This document shows, in pieces, positions 20,554-30,018 of a stretch of DNA of 64,000 nucleotides (the stretch's first letter is position 1; each line of letters begins with the position of its first letter). The notes under the pieces are model-generated. The model was not told the origin of the DNA, did no database searches, and worked only from the letters and a program-made list of their open reading frames with translations. Position numbers and translations under genes: made by a program. The stretch spans positions 1-64,000 of the forward strand of contig CAVUQS010000002.1 in assembly GCA_963743705.1 (NCBI GenBank), read 5' to 3'. Source of the stretch: PALSA-243 sp963743705. GTDB lineage: Bacteria; Acidobacteriota; Terriglobia; Bryobacterales; Bryobacteraceae.

Positions 20554-20810
20554 TGCTTGAGTTCGAACTCTCGCAAGATATCTTCGTGCGCGATGCCTTC
20601 ACCGCGAGCGAGTGCCACGCGAGCCCGCTCCAGCGCCTCGGCTGTTTCCGGAGTGAGTTCTTCCTCTTCCACTGGAGCCATGGCCAGAGACCGCGCAAGA
20701 GGTTCCACCATGACTTCCAGCAGACTCCGCACGGCGTTGAGTTTCTCCGCAGGCAGCATATCCAGCAACGCATGCGCCTCGCGCCGTTCCTGTTTGAGAT
20801 CCGGCTCCAT
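20550..20810 (-). CDS. Putative antitoxin of the RelE/ParE pair
   Basis: 86 residues, mostly helical and acidic (VEEEELTPETAEALERARV), ending in an IAHEDILREFELKQ tail suited to wrapping a RelE-type toxin. The N-terminal AHALLDMLPAEKLNAVRSLLEV resembles short antitoxin heads. Assignment rests on the 4-bp overlap with the toxin gene and on size. Confidence 0.65.
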   Translation of the reverse strand: MEPDLKQERREAHALLDMLPAEKLNAVRSLLEVMVEPLARSLAMAPVEEEELTPETAEALERARVALARGEGIAHEDILREFELKQ

Positions 20811-20834
20811 GGTTTCGCTCGTAGCGGCCGAGCC

Positions 20835-22868
20835 CTACTTGTCGTGCCGCGCCAACTGAGCCTGGGCGGTCTGCAGCTTCTGCGTGACCTTGGCCATCTC
20901 TTCGGGGTCGGAGTCGGCGGGGCTGCTTGCCTTGTAGACCTTCAACGACGCCTGCCATTGCGCAACCGCTTCCGGGGTCTTGCCTTCTTTGAAGTAGACG
21001 TCGCCCAAGTGATCGTGAATGGTGGCGTCCTTGCTCTTCTCCAGCGCGCGGATGAGCAGCGCTTCGGCGTCGCTGAGCTTGCCCTGTCGGTAGTAGACCC
21101 AGCCGAGGCTATCCATGTAGGCCCCGTTGCCGGGGTCGAGATCGAGGGCCTTCTTCACCATCGAGTACGCTTCGTCGAGGCGGACGTTGCGGTCGGCGAG
21201 TTCGTAGCCAAGATAGTTCAGGGCGCCGGGGCTATCCGGATTGAGAGCGAGCACCTTGCGGAACTCGGCTTCCGATTGCTCGTACTTCTTGTCGTGCTCG
21301 AGCATCGCGCCGCGCATGAAATAAACGTTGGCCTTGTCGTCGTTCGACTGGGCCGCCTTCTCGGCGGCGTCGAGAGCCTTTTCCATGTCGCCGTAGCGCT
21401 TGGCGCGCTCATACACGCTCGCGATTGCCATCTCCAACTTGGCATCGGGCTTGTTTGAAAGCTTCCGCAGCTCGGCCGCGCCTTCGTCCGCCTTGCCCTG
21501 ATCGGCGAGGATGCCCGCGTGCACCGCGACGATATCGCGATCCTTCGGGAACTTACGGAGGGCCGCGTCGGCTTCGGCGCGGGCATTGGTCATGTCCTTG
21601 GCGTTGCGGTAAATTTCGATGATCTGCAGTTCCACCGTGGTCCCCAGTTCGGGATCGATGGCCGCGATCTGGCGGTAGGCGTCCACCGCCTGGGCCGTCT
21701 GGTTCGACTCGCGATAGAGCGTGCCCAATCGGTTGAGGAACGTCACGCGATTTTTGGCGTCGTCGCCGGAATACGTTTTATGAGCGGTGTCGTCGAGAAT
21801 GCCCTTCATCGAAATGATGGCTTCATCGAACTTTTCTTCGGCTTCGAGCACCGCGACTTCGGCGTAACGCACGCCCAGATTCGTGCCGCCGGCGACCTTG
21901 GCCTTGTTGATCGCCACGCGAGCCTTCGGAACGTCGCCGAGCTGCAGGTAAAGCTCGCTGAGACGCAATTGATAGTCGGGGTTGCGCGGGCTGGCGGCTG
22001 AGAGCTGCTCGTAGAGCTTGAGGGCTTCGTCGGAATGGCCGCCGTTCATTAAGGCTTTGGCCAACTCGGGGGCCACACGATCTTCATCGGCGCCCGCATC
22101 AATGGCACGCTTCATCGCGTCCGCGGCGTCTTTAAAATCGTCCGCGTCTTCGTAGCTCTGCGCCAGCGCCATCAGCGTGCGCGGGCTGGGGGCCTTATCG
22201 ACGGCGATCTTTGCCTTTTCAAGGGCGCGTTTGGAATCGCCCATTTGCCCGTATAGTTCCACCAGACCCATCAATGCATCTTCGTTGGCGCCGTCCACTT
22301 CGAGAGCTTTGTTGAAGGATTTCTCGGCGTTGGGCGAATCGTGCAGGTATCCATCCAGGCGGCCGAGCATGACCCAGCTTTCGGCGTCCTTCGGGTCTTT
22401 CTCGACGATCATTTGATACTGCTCTTGCGCCTTGCGCAGCGAATCTTCATTGACGCCGTTGCGGCCATTGCTGACGGATTGCATGTAGACATGGGCCAGC
22501 ATGCGGCGCGCGCCCATATTGTTGGGATTCTGCTTCAACAGTTCCTGGGCTTTGTCGATCGCATCCTGCAGGCGATTAGCCGCGATGTAGAGATCGCTGA
22601 GCTCGTCGAAGATCAGATTCTCGTTCGGATCGAGCTTAAGCGCTTCCTCGTAATTCCCGATTGCCTTATTGATCTCCGCGCGGCTGTTATCCTGCTGGCC
22701 CATCTCCGAATAGAGACGGCCGAGCGCGAAGTGATAATAGGCGTTGGCCTTGTCGTCCGCGGAAGGGGCCGGAGCCGCCGGTTTTGCCTGCGCCTGAGCA
22801 AAGCTCGAGAGGGGCAGGACGCATCCCAGGGATGCCAACAAAAAGAGCGCTTTACATGAGCCAATCAT
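20835..22868 (-). CDS. Exported TPR-repeat protein
   Basis: 677 residues with a signal peptide (LFLLASLGCVLPLSSFAQAQA). It then holds around fifteen TPR units from about residue 40 to 650, for example YYHFALGRLYSEMGQQD, AESWVMLGRLDGYLHD, PGALNYLGYELADRN and AYMDSLGWVYYRQGKLSDAE. The final GDVYFKEGKTPEAVAQWQAS is as in many periplasmic or outer-membrane-associated TPR scaffolds. No enzymatic domain. It starts 116 bp from the divergent miaA, so the promoters of both must lie in 22869-22984. Confidence 0.88.
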   Translation of the reverse strand: MIGSCKALFLLASLGCVLPLSSFAQAQAKPAAPAPSADDKANAYYHFALGRLYSEMGQQDNSRAEINKAIGNYEEALKLDPNENLIFDELSDLYIAANRLQDAIDKAQELLKQNPNNMGARRMLAHVYMQSVSNGRNGVNEDSLRKAQEQYQMIVEKDPKDAESWVMLGRLDGYLHDSPNAEKSFNKALEVDGANEDALMGLVELYGQMGDSKRALEKAKIAVDKAPSPRTLMALAQSYEDADDFKDAADAMKRAIDAGADEDRVAPELAKALMNGGHSDEALKLYEQLSAASPRNPDYQLRLSELYLQLGDVPKARVAINKAKVAGGTNLGVRYAEVAVLEAEEKFDEAIISMKGILDDTAHKTYSGDDAKNRVTFLNRLGTLYRESNQTAQAVDAYRQIAAIDPELGTTVELQIIEIYRNAKDMTNARAEADAALRKFPKDRDIVAVHAGILADQGKADEGAAELRKLSNKPDAKLEMAIASVYERAKRYGDMEKALDAAEKAAQSNDDKANVYFMRGAMLEHDKKYEQSEAEFRKVLALNPDSPGALNYLGYELADRNVRLDEAYSMVKKALDLDPGNGAYMDSLGWVYYRQGKLSDAEALLIRALEKSKDATIHDHLGDVYFKEGKTPEAVAQWQASLKVYKASSPADSDPEEMAKVTQKLQTAQAQLARHDK

Positions 22869-22984
22869 GAGGTGTTACTTTCTTTTGGGCCCTTTCGGGA
22901 CTTGCAATCCCGAGGAAGTTCACTTCACCATAGTATAACGACGCATCGCTGTAAACGTCTCGAAACGCGAAGAAAACCAGTCCC

Positions 22985-23968
22985 GTGGCTTCCAATACGT
23001 ACCAATCTGCAGCAATGCCCTTAAAACCAGACGCGCCGCACCCGCCTTTGGTTGCTGTGATGGGGCCAACCGGGGCCGGAAAGAGCGCGCTCGCACTCCA
23101 AATAGCTATTGAATTTGATGGCGAGATAGTGAACTGCGACTCACTTCAGGTTTACCGTTATTTCGACATCGGAACCGCCAAAATGCCGGCGGAGGAACGC
23201 CACGGAATCCCGCACCATTTGCTAGACATCGTGAACCCCGACGAAGTCTTCAGCGCCGGCGAATACGCGCGCCTCGGCCGCGTGGCCATCGCGGATATCG
23301 CGTCCCGCGGGCGTCTCCCGGTGATCGCCGGGGGCACAGGATTCTATCTGCGGGCGTTACTGGACGGCCTGTTCGAGGGCCCTTCACGGGATCAGTCATT
23401 GCGCGACCGCCTGGCCGCGCGGGAGGCGCGCCGGCCAGGCTCGCTGCACCGTTTGCTGCGCCGCTTCGACCGCGGGGCGGCCTCGAAAATTCATCCCAAT
23501 GACGTACCGAAAGTGACTCGCGCGCTCGAAGTATGTCTGCTCACGCGGCGGCCAGTGAGCGAATTGTTTCAAGAGGGACGCGACGCGCTCGAGGGCTACC
23601 GGGTTTTGAAAATAGGCCTGATGCCGGACCGCGATGCGCTCTATGCGTCGCTCGACGCGCGCTGCGCCGCCATGTTCGAAGGCGGTCTCGCGGAGGAGAT
23701 CGAGCGCATCCTCGCCATGGGCTTTTCGCAGGCCTGCAAACCGTTCGAATCGCACGGTTACAAGCAGGCCCTGCAGCTCCGCAACGGCGAACTGACGCCC
23801 AAGGAGGCGCTTTTCTACGCGCAGCGCAACACCCGCAACTATGCCAAACGCCAAATGACGTGGTTTCGCAAAGAACCGGATGCCATGTGGTTCAAAGGCT
23901 TCGCGCCCGCGGTCACGGAGGCGGCGCTCGCCAGAGTGGCCGCATTTCTGGGTCGCGACTTACAATAA
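22985..23968 (+). CDS. miaA: tRNA dimethylallyltransferase
   Basis: 327 residues from GTG 22985; ATG 23015 (MPLKPDAPHP) is an equally good start. P-loop GPTGAGKS (27-34), then NCDSLQVYRYFDIGTAKM and GIPHHLLDIVNPDE, GGTGFYLRALLDGL, and the C-terminal AQRNTRNYAKRQMTWFRKE all match MiaA. It transfers the dimethylallyl group to N6 of A37 in tRNAs reading UNN codons. The next gene begins 6 bp downstream. Confidence 0.95.
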   Translation: MASNTYQSAAMPLKPDAPHPPLVAVMGPTGAGKSALALQIAIEFDGEIVNCDSLQVYRYFDIGTAKMPAEERHGIPHHLLDIVNPDEVFSAGEYARLGRVAIADIASRGRLPVIAGGTGFYLRALLDGLFEGPSRDQSLRDRLAAREARRPGSLHRLLRRFDRGAASKIHPNDVPKVTRALEVCLLTRRPVSELFQEGRDALEGYRVLKIGLMPDRDALYASLDARCAAMFEGGLAEEIERILAMGFSQACKPFESHGYKQALQLRNGELTPKEALFYAQRNTRNYAKRQMTWFRKEPDAMWFKGFAPAVTEAALARVAAFLGRDLQ

Positions 23969-23974
23969 AAGAGA

Positions 23975-25147
23975 ATGCGCCGATTGACGGTTGTCGCCGC
24001 CCTGTGGTGCGGCGTCCTGCATGGCGGAACGGCCCTGGTTCTGCCCTTTTTTAATCACTCGCAATCGCAAAACCTCGATTGGATCGGCGAAAGCATCGCC
24101 GAATCGGTTAGCGATTCGCTGGCGGCCGAAGGTCTGCTCACGCTCGATCGCAGCGACCGGCTGGAAGCCTATCGCCGGCTTTCGTTGCGTCCGGGCGCGG
24201 AGCTGACGCACGCTTCCATCATCAAGATCGCGCAAGCGCTTGACGCCGCCAACGTGGTCTACGGCGTCTATGAACTCACGCCCGACCCGGCGAACCCGCA
24301 ATCCAAAGGCACGCTGCGCATCCGCGCGCACATCCTCGACCTCAAGCATACGCATCTCGGCGGCGAATTCGACGAACCGGGCGCGCTTGAAGATCTGGCG
24401 GCCATCGAAGCCCATCTGGGCTGGCAGGCGCTGAAGCAGTTGGATCCGAAAACCACGCTCACGCAGGAGGCGTTCCTCAAGGACCGGCCCCCGGTGCGCA
24501 TCGATGCGGTGGAAAATTACATCCGCGGGCTTTTGGCTACTGCGCCCGATCAGCGTATGCATTTCTTCGCCCAGGCCGCACGCCTGGATGAGCATTACTC
24601 GCCGCCGGCCTTCCAACTGGCGAAGATCTATTGGGAAAAGAAAGACTACAAGACCTCGGCCACGTGGTTCGAGCGCGTGGGGCACTCCAGCCCGCGGTAT
24701 CTCGAAGCCCAGTTCTTCCTGGGCCTGTGCCATTTCTATAGCGGCGATTACGCCGCGGCCGAGATCTGCTTCGCCACGGTCGCGGCGCAGATGCCGCTCA
24801 ACGAGGTGTTCAACAACCTGGGTGCGGCGCAAGCGCGGCAGAAAAAGACGGACGCCGCGGTGGCCAGTTTCGGCAAAGCCGTGGAAGGCGACGATGCCGA
24901 CCCCGACTACCGCTTCAACCTCGGATTCACCTTGTGGCATGCGGGCAAGTACACCGAAGCCATCCAGAGCCTGCGCGCCACCGCGCAGCGCAACTCTAAC
25001 GACCAGGAAGCGACGTCGTTGCTGGGGCGCGCGTTGGCCAAAGACGGTCCGCGCGCCGGCGACCCGCGCAGCGAGAATCGCGAGCGCGTGAAGACGAATT
25101 ACGACGAAGCTGCATATCGGCAGTTGCAAGCGGAATTGAAGAAGTAA
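23975..25147 (+). CDS. Exported protein: TolB/FlgO-like N-domain plus TPRs
   Basis: 390 residues. A short signal-like N-terminus (LTVVAALWCGVLHGGTA) is followed by LVLPFFNHSQSQNLDWIGES and SVSDSLAAEGLLTLDRSDR. That pattern resembles the TolB-N/FlgO-type domain seen in Acidobacteriota sensor proteins. TPR units occupy about residues 205-350 (QLAKIYWEKKDYKTSATWFE, FFLGLCHFYSGDYAAAE, FNLGFTLWHAGKYTEAIQS). It is likely cotranscribed with miaA, but a functional link is not evident. Confidence 0.8.
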   Translation: MRRLTVVAALWCGVLHGGTALVLPFFNHSQSQNLDWIGESIAESVSDSLAAEGLLTLDRSDRLEAYRRLSLRPGAELTHASIIKIAQALDAANVVYGVYELTPDPANPQSKGTLRIRAHILDLKHTHLGGEFDEPGALEDLAAIEAHLGWQALKQLDPKTTLTQEAFLKDRPPVRIDAVENYIRGLLATAPDQRMHFFAQAARLDEHYSPPAFQLAKIYWEKKDYKTSATWFERVGHSSPRYLEAQFFLGLCHFYSGDYAAAEICFATVAAQMPLNEVFNNLGAAQARQKKTDAAVASFGKAVEGDDADPDYRFNLGFTLWHAGKYTEAIQSLRATAQRNSNDQEATSLLGRALAKDGPRAGDPRSENRERVKTNYDEAAYRQLQAELKK

Positions 25148-25175
25148 ACCGAGCACGCTAGAATCGGACCGATAG

Positions 25176-25391
25176 ATGAGGCACGAAACGTCAGCGTTGG
25201 AAGATTACACGGAGTTGTACCGCCGGGCGTTCGAGCGCTTTGGCGCTTCAGCCCTGTGGAGCAGCCGGGCCGTTCCGAATCCGACGCGAGCCGACGCTCT
25301 TGCGATCACCTACAGCCTGCGCGTCGAGGGCGACATGGAAGCCCGCCGCCTCGCGGAAAAAATCGAACAGGCGTGCCGTGCCGCTGTCTGA
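25176..25391 (+). CDS. Small helical protein upstream of AbiEii-like gene
   Basis: 71 residues (MRHETSALEDYTELYRRAFE...). It contains no recognised domain; DALAITYSLRVEGDMEARRLAE is predicted helical. It overlaps the GTG start of the nucleotidyltransferase gene by 14 bp, so the two are probably translated together. By position it could be a partner or antitoxin; this is inference. Confidence 0.55.
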   Translation: MRHETSALEDYTELYRRAFERFGASALWSSRAVPNPTRADALAITYSLRVEGDMEARRLAEKIEQACRAAV

Positions 25392-26197
25392 GATCCAAAC
25401 GGGCATTCTCCGCCTGCTTGCCTCGCATCGCAACCCGGAAAGTTACGTCGCCGGCAGCACGCCGTTAACGCGTAGCACGACGCCCTACTCCTCCGACATC
25501 GACATCTTCCACGATCGCGAAGAGCGCGTAGCACAAGCCGCGCAGGAGGACAGCACATTCCTGGAAGAGAATGGCTATACGCTCAAATGGCTAAGACGCG
25601 AACCGCTGATTTACGCGCTTCTGGCGCGGAAATCGGGCCAAGCGACAAAGGTGGAATGGGTCGCGGATAGCGATTTTCGCTTCTTTCCCACTGTCCCAGA
25701 CGAGACGTTCGGTTATATTCTCCATCCAGCCGACCTCGCGACGAATAAAGTAGCCGCCGCGTATGGACGCCGGGAACCCCGCGACATCGTCGATCTCCTC
25801 GCGATTCACGATGGGATTCTGCCCCTGGGCGCGCGGTATGGGCTGCCGCCGGCAAGACGCTCGGCTTCACGCCGGAGGGCATCATTAACGAGATTCGACG
25901 CACCGCGCGCTACACGGAGGAAGACTTCCGCCGCATTGCGAGCGATCCGCCAGTCGATCCAAATGCAACCATGACGCGACTGCGGAGCGCGCTCGCGGAC
26001 GCGGAGGCATTCGTAAACCGAATGCCCACCGAAAAGGCCGGCTTCTATTCATCGAATCGGGCAAGGCCGTTCAACCTGATCCGGATCACCTCGAGAACTA
26101 TGCAACACACGCTGGGAAACGCCGCGGACACTGGCCCACGAGCGCCGATATCGACTCCGCCATGCTAGAGCGCTACAAGAATCCACCGCTTGCGTGA
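25378..26197 (+). CDS. AbiEii/MenA-like nucleotidyltransferase (two frameshifts)
   Basis: GTG 25378 (PLSEIQTGILRLLASHR). The nucleotidyltransferase core reads YVAGSTPLTRSTTPYSSDID with a D-I-D-I-F metal site. It continues with LHPADLATNKVAAAYGRREP and RDIVDLLAIHD, a typical AbiEii pattern. The frame changes near 25835 and the coding continues as AAGKTLGFTPEGIINEIRRT. A second change near 26045 gives FIESGKAVQPDPDHLENYAT, ending at 26197. Joined length is about 272 residues. Relatives act as toxins that modify tRNA or proteins. The short upstream gene is the only local partner candidate. Confidence 0.65.
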
Positions 26198-26289
26198 ATG
26201 GGCGTTGCGCGGTTTTCAGTTGACGCTCCCCCGCGGCATTCGATACGCTGTTTATCCAGCAACCATTTACAGCGCCAGGAGGGGCCGGA

Positions 26290-27069
26290 ATGGCTCAAAT
26301 CGACGTTCCATTGGCGCGCGCGGGGTTTGGTCACACTTCGCGCGTGGACCATTGGTGGGTTCAACCGCTCGTTGTCTTTCTCGGATTTTCGACCTTCATC
26401 GTCTATTCCACCTGGGCCGCCATGCAGGGCAGCCACTATGAATTCGGCCCGTACCTTTCGCCGTTTTATTCGCCGCTGATCTTCGGCGATTCGCCGCACG
26501 CATGGTTCGCCCAACGGCCGGCGTTCGTGCCTGCGTGGGTCACGGCCGCCATGCTCATCCTGTGGGCGCCCGGCGGATTCCGCTTCACTTGCTACTACTA
26601 TCGCGGCGCATACTACAAAGCGTTCTGGTCGGACCCGCCTTCCTGCACGGTGGGCGAGCCGCGCAAGAAATATCTCGGCGAGCGCACGTTCCCACTCATC
26701 ATCCAGAATATTCACCGATATTTTTTGTATCTCGCAGTGATCTTCATCCTGCTGCTGGCGCATGACGTCTGGAAGGCCATCTGGTTCGACGGCCATTTCG
26801 GAATCGGCGTGGGCACGCTCGTGCTGGCCGCGAATGTCACGTTGCTTTCCTGCTACACGTTCGGATGCCACTCCATGCGCCACATTGTTGGCGGCGTGAA
26901 GGATCGTCTTTCGGGCACGCCGGCGCGCAAGCAGGCCTACGATTGCGTGAGCTGCCTCAACCGCCGCCACATGCTGTTTGCGTGGTGCAGTCTGTTCATG
27001 GTCGGGTTCTCCGATCTGTATATCCGCTTGTGCTCAATGGGCGTCTGGACCGATTGGAGAATCTTCTAG
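26290..27069 (+). CDS. sdhC: Succinate dehydrogenase/fumarate reductase cytochrome b subunit
   Basis: 259 residues with five or so membrane spans (QPLVVFLGFSTFIVYSTWAA, WVTAAMLILWAPGGFRFTCY, YFLYLAVIFILLLAHDVW, VLAANVTLLSCYTFGCHSMR, FAWCSLFMVGFSDLYIRL). The histidines in NIHRYFLYL and GCHSMRH are candidate haem ligands. This long form is typical of Actinobacteria/Acidobacteriota complex II, where a single anchor subunit serves, and no sdhD follows. Its TAG stop overlaps the GTG of sdhA. Confidence 0.85.
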   Translation: MAQIDVPLARAGFGHTSRVDHWWVQPLVVFLGFSTFIVYSTWAAMQGSHYEFGPYLSPFYSPLIFGDSPHAWFAQRPAFVPAWVTAAMLILWAPGGFRFTCYYYRGAYYKAFWSDPPSCTVGEPRKKYLGERTFPLIIQNIHRYFLYLAVIFILLLAHDVWKAIWFDGHFGIGVGTLVLAANVTLLSCYTFGCHSMRHIVGGVKDRLSGTPARKQAYDCVSCLNRRHMLFAWCSLFMVGFSDLYIRLCSMGVWTDWRIF

Positions 27070-28880
27070 TGGCCGAATACGTGACGCATGAACACGACGT
27101 TTTAATAATCGGGGCAGGTGGAGCGGGATTGAGAGCGGCGGTGGAAGCATCGGCCGAAGGCGCGAAAACGGCCGTCATCACCAAATCGCTGCTGGGCAAG
27201 GCCCACACCGTGATGGCCGAGGGCGGCGTGGCCGCGGCTCTTTCCAACGTAGACGACCGCGACAGCTGGCGCGTGCATTTTTCCGATACCATGCGCGGCG
27301 GCCAATATCTGAACAACTGGCGAATGGCCGAGTTGCACGCCAGGGAAGCGCCGGACCGCGTGCGCGAGCTGGAAGCCTGGGGCGCGCTGTTCGATCGCAC
27401 GGCCGATGGCCGAATTCTCCAACGAAACTTTGGCGGACACCGCTATCCGCGCCTGGCGCACGTGGGCGACCGCACCGGCCTGGAAATGATCCGCACGCTG
27501 CAGGATCACGGCATCCATTTGGGCCTCGACGTCTTCATGGAACACACCGTGGTAACGCTGCTCAAAGACGGCGACCGTATCGCGGGCGCTTTCGGCTACG
27601 ACCGCGAGCGCGGCCGCTTCCACATCTTCCGCGCCAAGGCCGTGGTGCTGGCTACTGGCGGCATCGGGCGCGCGTACAAGATCACCAGCAACAGTTGGGA
27701 ATACACGGGCGACGGGCAATCGCTCGCCTACAATGCCGGCGCGGCGCTGATGGATATGGAATTCGTGCAATTCCATCCGACGGGCATGATCTGGCCGCCC
27801 AGCGTGCGCGGCATCCTCGTCACGGAAGGCGTGCGCGGCGAAGGCGGCGTGTTGCGCAACAAAGACGGCAAGCGCTTCATGTTCGACGACATTCCGCCGC
27901 TCTACGTGAACCAGACCGCCGACAACGAAGAGGAAGGCTGGCGCTACACGCAAGGCGACAAGGACGCCCGCCGTCCGCCGGAGTTGCTGACGCGCGATCA
28001 CGTGGCGCGCTGCATCCGCCGCGAAGTGAAGGAGGGCCGCGGCAGCCCGCACGGCGGCGCGTTCCTCGACATCGCGTGGATCAAAACGCGCCTCCCCAAC
28101 GGCGCGGAGCATATCAAGAAGAAGCTGCCCAGCATGTACCACCAGTTCAAGCAGCTTGCCGACATCGATATCACCGAAGAGCCGATGGAGGTGGGCCCGA
28201 CCACGCATTACGTGATGGGCGGCATTCGCGTGAATGCCGATACGCAGATGTCTGAAGTGCCGGGTTTGTTTGCGGCCGGCGAATGCGCCGCCGGTTTGCA
28301 CGGCGCGAATCGCCTGGGCGGCAATTCCCTTTCCGATTTGCTGGTCTTCGGCAAACGCGCGGGAGAACACGCCGCGCACTACGCCAAGGGCAATCCGCTG
28401 GGCGCAGTGAATTCCGCGCAGGTGACCGATGCGGAACGCAAGGCGCTGGCGCCGTTTGAACGCGAAGGCCCCGAGAATCCCTACGCCGTGCAGCACGCCT
28501 TGCAGGACACGATGCAGGATCTGGTGGGCATCGTGCGCCAGGAAGGCGAGATGCAGCGCGCGCTGGCGACGCTGCAGGAATTGAAAGCGCGAGCGGCGCG
28601 TGCCGCGGTGGGCGGCCACCGCGAATACAACAACGGTTGGCATACGTCCATCGATTTGCACAATCTGTTGACGGTCGCCGAAATCATCACGCTCTCCGCC
28701 CTCGATCGCAAGGAAAGCCGCGGCGGCCACTTCCGCGACGACTATCCGGCGAAGGATGAGAATTACGGCAAGTTCAACATTGTGGTGCGGAAGGACGCCT
28801 CGGGCGCGCCGCAGCTCGATCGCGTGCCGATCCAACCCATGCCGGCGGAATTGAAAGCCATCATCGAGGAGATGAAATAA
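27069..28880 (+). CDS. sdhA: Succinate dehydrogenase flavoprotein subunit
   Basis: 603 residues from GTG 27069 (VAEYVTHEHDVLIIGAGGAG). The FAD Rossmann motif is followed by the covalent-FAD segment GKAHTVMAEGGVAAALSN, by substrate-site FHPTGMIWPPS and by the catalytic arginine region GIRVNADTQMSEVPGLFAAG. NRLGGNSLSDLLVFG is also diagnostic. Oxidises succinate to fumarate and passes electrons to SdhB. It abuts sdhB directly (stop 28880, next start 28881). Confidence 0.95.
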   Translation: MAEYVTHEHDVLIIGAGGAGLRAAVEASAEGAKTAVITKSLLGKAHTVMAEGGVAAALSNVDDRDSWRVHFSDTMRGGQYLNNWRMAELHAREAPDRVRELEAWGALFDRTADGRILQRNFGGHRYPRLAHVGDRTGLEMIRTLQDHGIHLGLDVFMEHTVVTLLKDGDRIAGAFGYDRERGRFHIFRAKAVVLATGGIGRAYKITSNSWEYTGDGQSLAYNAGAALMDMEFVQFHPTGMIWPPSVRGILVTEGVRGEGGVLRNKDGKRFMFDDIPPLYVNQTADNEEEGWRYTQGDKDARRPPELLTRDHVARCIRREVKEGRGSPHGGAFLDIAWIKTRLPNGAEHIKKKLPSMYHQFKQLADIDITEEPMEVGPTTHYVMGGIRVNADTQMSEVPGLFAAGECAAGLHGANRLGGNSLSDLLVFGKRAGEHAAHYAKGNPLGAVNSAQVTDAERKALAPFEREGPENPYAVQHALQDTMQDLVGIVRQEGEMQRALATLQELKARAARAAVGGHREYNNGWHTSIDLHNLLTVAEIITLSALDRKESRGGHFRDDYPAKDENYGKFNIVVRKDASGAPQLDRVPIQPMPAELKAIIEEMK

Positions 28881-29636
28881 ATGGCGGCCGAAGCAATGAC
28901 AAAAGCCACGTTTCGTATCTGGCGCGGAGAGCGCGGCAAGGGCGAATTCAGCGACTACTCCACCGAAACGGCGCCCGGCATGGTGGTGCTCGACGCGGTG
29001 CATCAGATCCAGGCCGAACAGGCGGGCGACATGGCCGTGCGCTGGAATTGCAAAGCGGGAAAATGCGGCTCCTGCTCGGCCGAAATCAACGGCATGCCCA
29101 AGCTGATGTGCATGACGCGGCTGAGCGATCTGCAGCTCGATAAGCCCGTGACCATCGAGCCAATGAAGGCGTTTCCACACATCAAAGATCTAGTGACCGA
29201 CGTTTCGTGGAACTACAAGGTCAAGATGGGCATCGCGAAGTTCAAACCGCGCAAGCCCGACGCGCCCGACGGCACCTGGCGCATGGCCCAGGCGGATGTG
29301 GACCGCGTGCAGGAGTTCCGCAAGTGCATCGAATGCTATCTTTGCCAGGACGTGTGCCACGTTTTGCGCGAGCATCACATGCACGCCGAGTTCATCGGCC
29401 CGCGGTTCCTGGTTTACGCCGCCGCGCTCGAAATGCACCCTCTCGACGTAGCGGACCGCGTCCCGGCCTTGCGTAATGAGCACGGCATCGGGTTATGCAA
29501 TATCACTAAGTGCTGCACCAAGGTCTGTCCGGAAGGTATTACCATCACCGATAACGCGATCATCCCGTTGAAGGAGCGCGTGGTGGATCGGTACTTCGAT
29601 CCGCTAACCAAGTTATTCCGCATGTTCGGCGGATAA
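28881..29636 (+). CDS. sdhB: Succinate dehydrogenase iron-sulfur subunit (intact copy)
   Basis: 251 residues. The [2Fe-2S] ligands are C57, C62, C65 and C77 (CKAGKCGSC...LMC). The second cluster set is C149, C152, C155, C159 (CIECYLCQDVC) plus the distal CNITKCCTKVCPEG. Ends FDPLTKLFRMFGG. The C-terminal half, from residue 134, is present a second time at 30961-31316. Confidence 0.95.
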   Translation: MAAEAMTKATFRIWRGERGKGEFSDYSTETAPGMVVLDAVHQIQAEQAGDMAVRWNCKAGKCGSCSAEINGMPKLMCMTRLSDLQLDKPVTIEPMKAFPHIKDLVTDVSWNYKVKMGIAKFKPRKPDAPDGTWRMAQADVDRVQEFRKCIECYLCQDVCHVLREHHMHAEFIGPRFLVYAAALEMHPLDVADRVPALRNEHGIGLCNITKCCTKVCPEGITITDNAIIPLKERVVDRYFDPLTKLFRMFGG

Positions 29637-29640
29637 AAGA
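29283..29640 (+). repeat. Direct repeat, left copy (3' half of sdhB)
   Basis: Pairs with 30961-31320. About 20 differences in roughly 355 bp by eye (about 94% identity), nearly all at third codon positions. Similarity starts abruptly at cgcatggc and ends at ggataaa, just past the stop. Confidence 0.9.
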
Positions 29641-30018
29641 AAGCGGCAGGACAGCGGCCTAGTTGCAAAGCCACTACAATCGGCAAGACTTGATCGGGTT
29701 TCCAGTGACCCTGTCAGTCGAAGTCAATTCAATCAGCTGCTGGCGCTTTCGCACCGAGCAGTTGCTTCGCAGGGCTTTTTCGAATATTACGGACCTGAGC
29801 GAACCAAGGCACCCCCACTATGCCACACGAGTCCCGCAGTATCATCCGACATATGGGCGGCAGATCAAATTCTGTCCATTGAGCAATTGCATTGGCGACT
29901 GTACCGAATATATGTCGGCTGCGTATTTCTTCAGCAGCATTTCGCGGCGAATTTCGAGCTCTTCGTACTCTGACCCTTGATCAGCAACCTGGTGGTATAC
30001 TCTTTCTCGCCGTGTGCC
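29637..30018. other. Spacer between sdhB and the 2-TM gene
   Basis: 382 bp. A minus-strand frame at about 29860-29990 reads EYEELEIRREMLLKKYAADI with plausible codon use, but it has no clear start and fades out, so it could be a remnant. Nothing else is supported. Confidence 0.35.

Noticed and set aside
22869..22984. Possible tRNA or small RNA between the TPR gene and miaA
   Set aside because: Only a short hairpin-like stretch (ggccctttcgggac ... atcccgagg); no cloverleaf could be drawn.
27102..29180. Long minus-strand frame opposite sdhA/sdhB (692 codons)
   Set aside because: The plus strand encodes unmistakable SdhA and SdhB; the antisense frame is a high-GC codon-bias shadow.
29663..29980. 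105-codon plus frame after sdhB
   Set aside because: Ser/His-rich random composition, no start signal and no recognisable fold.
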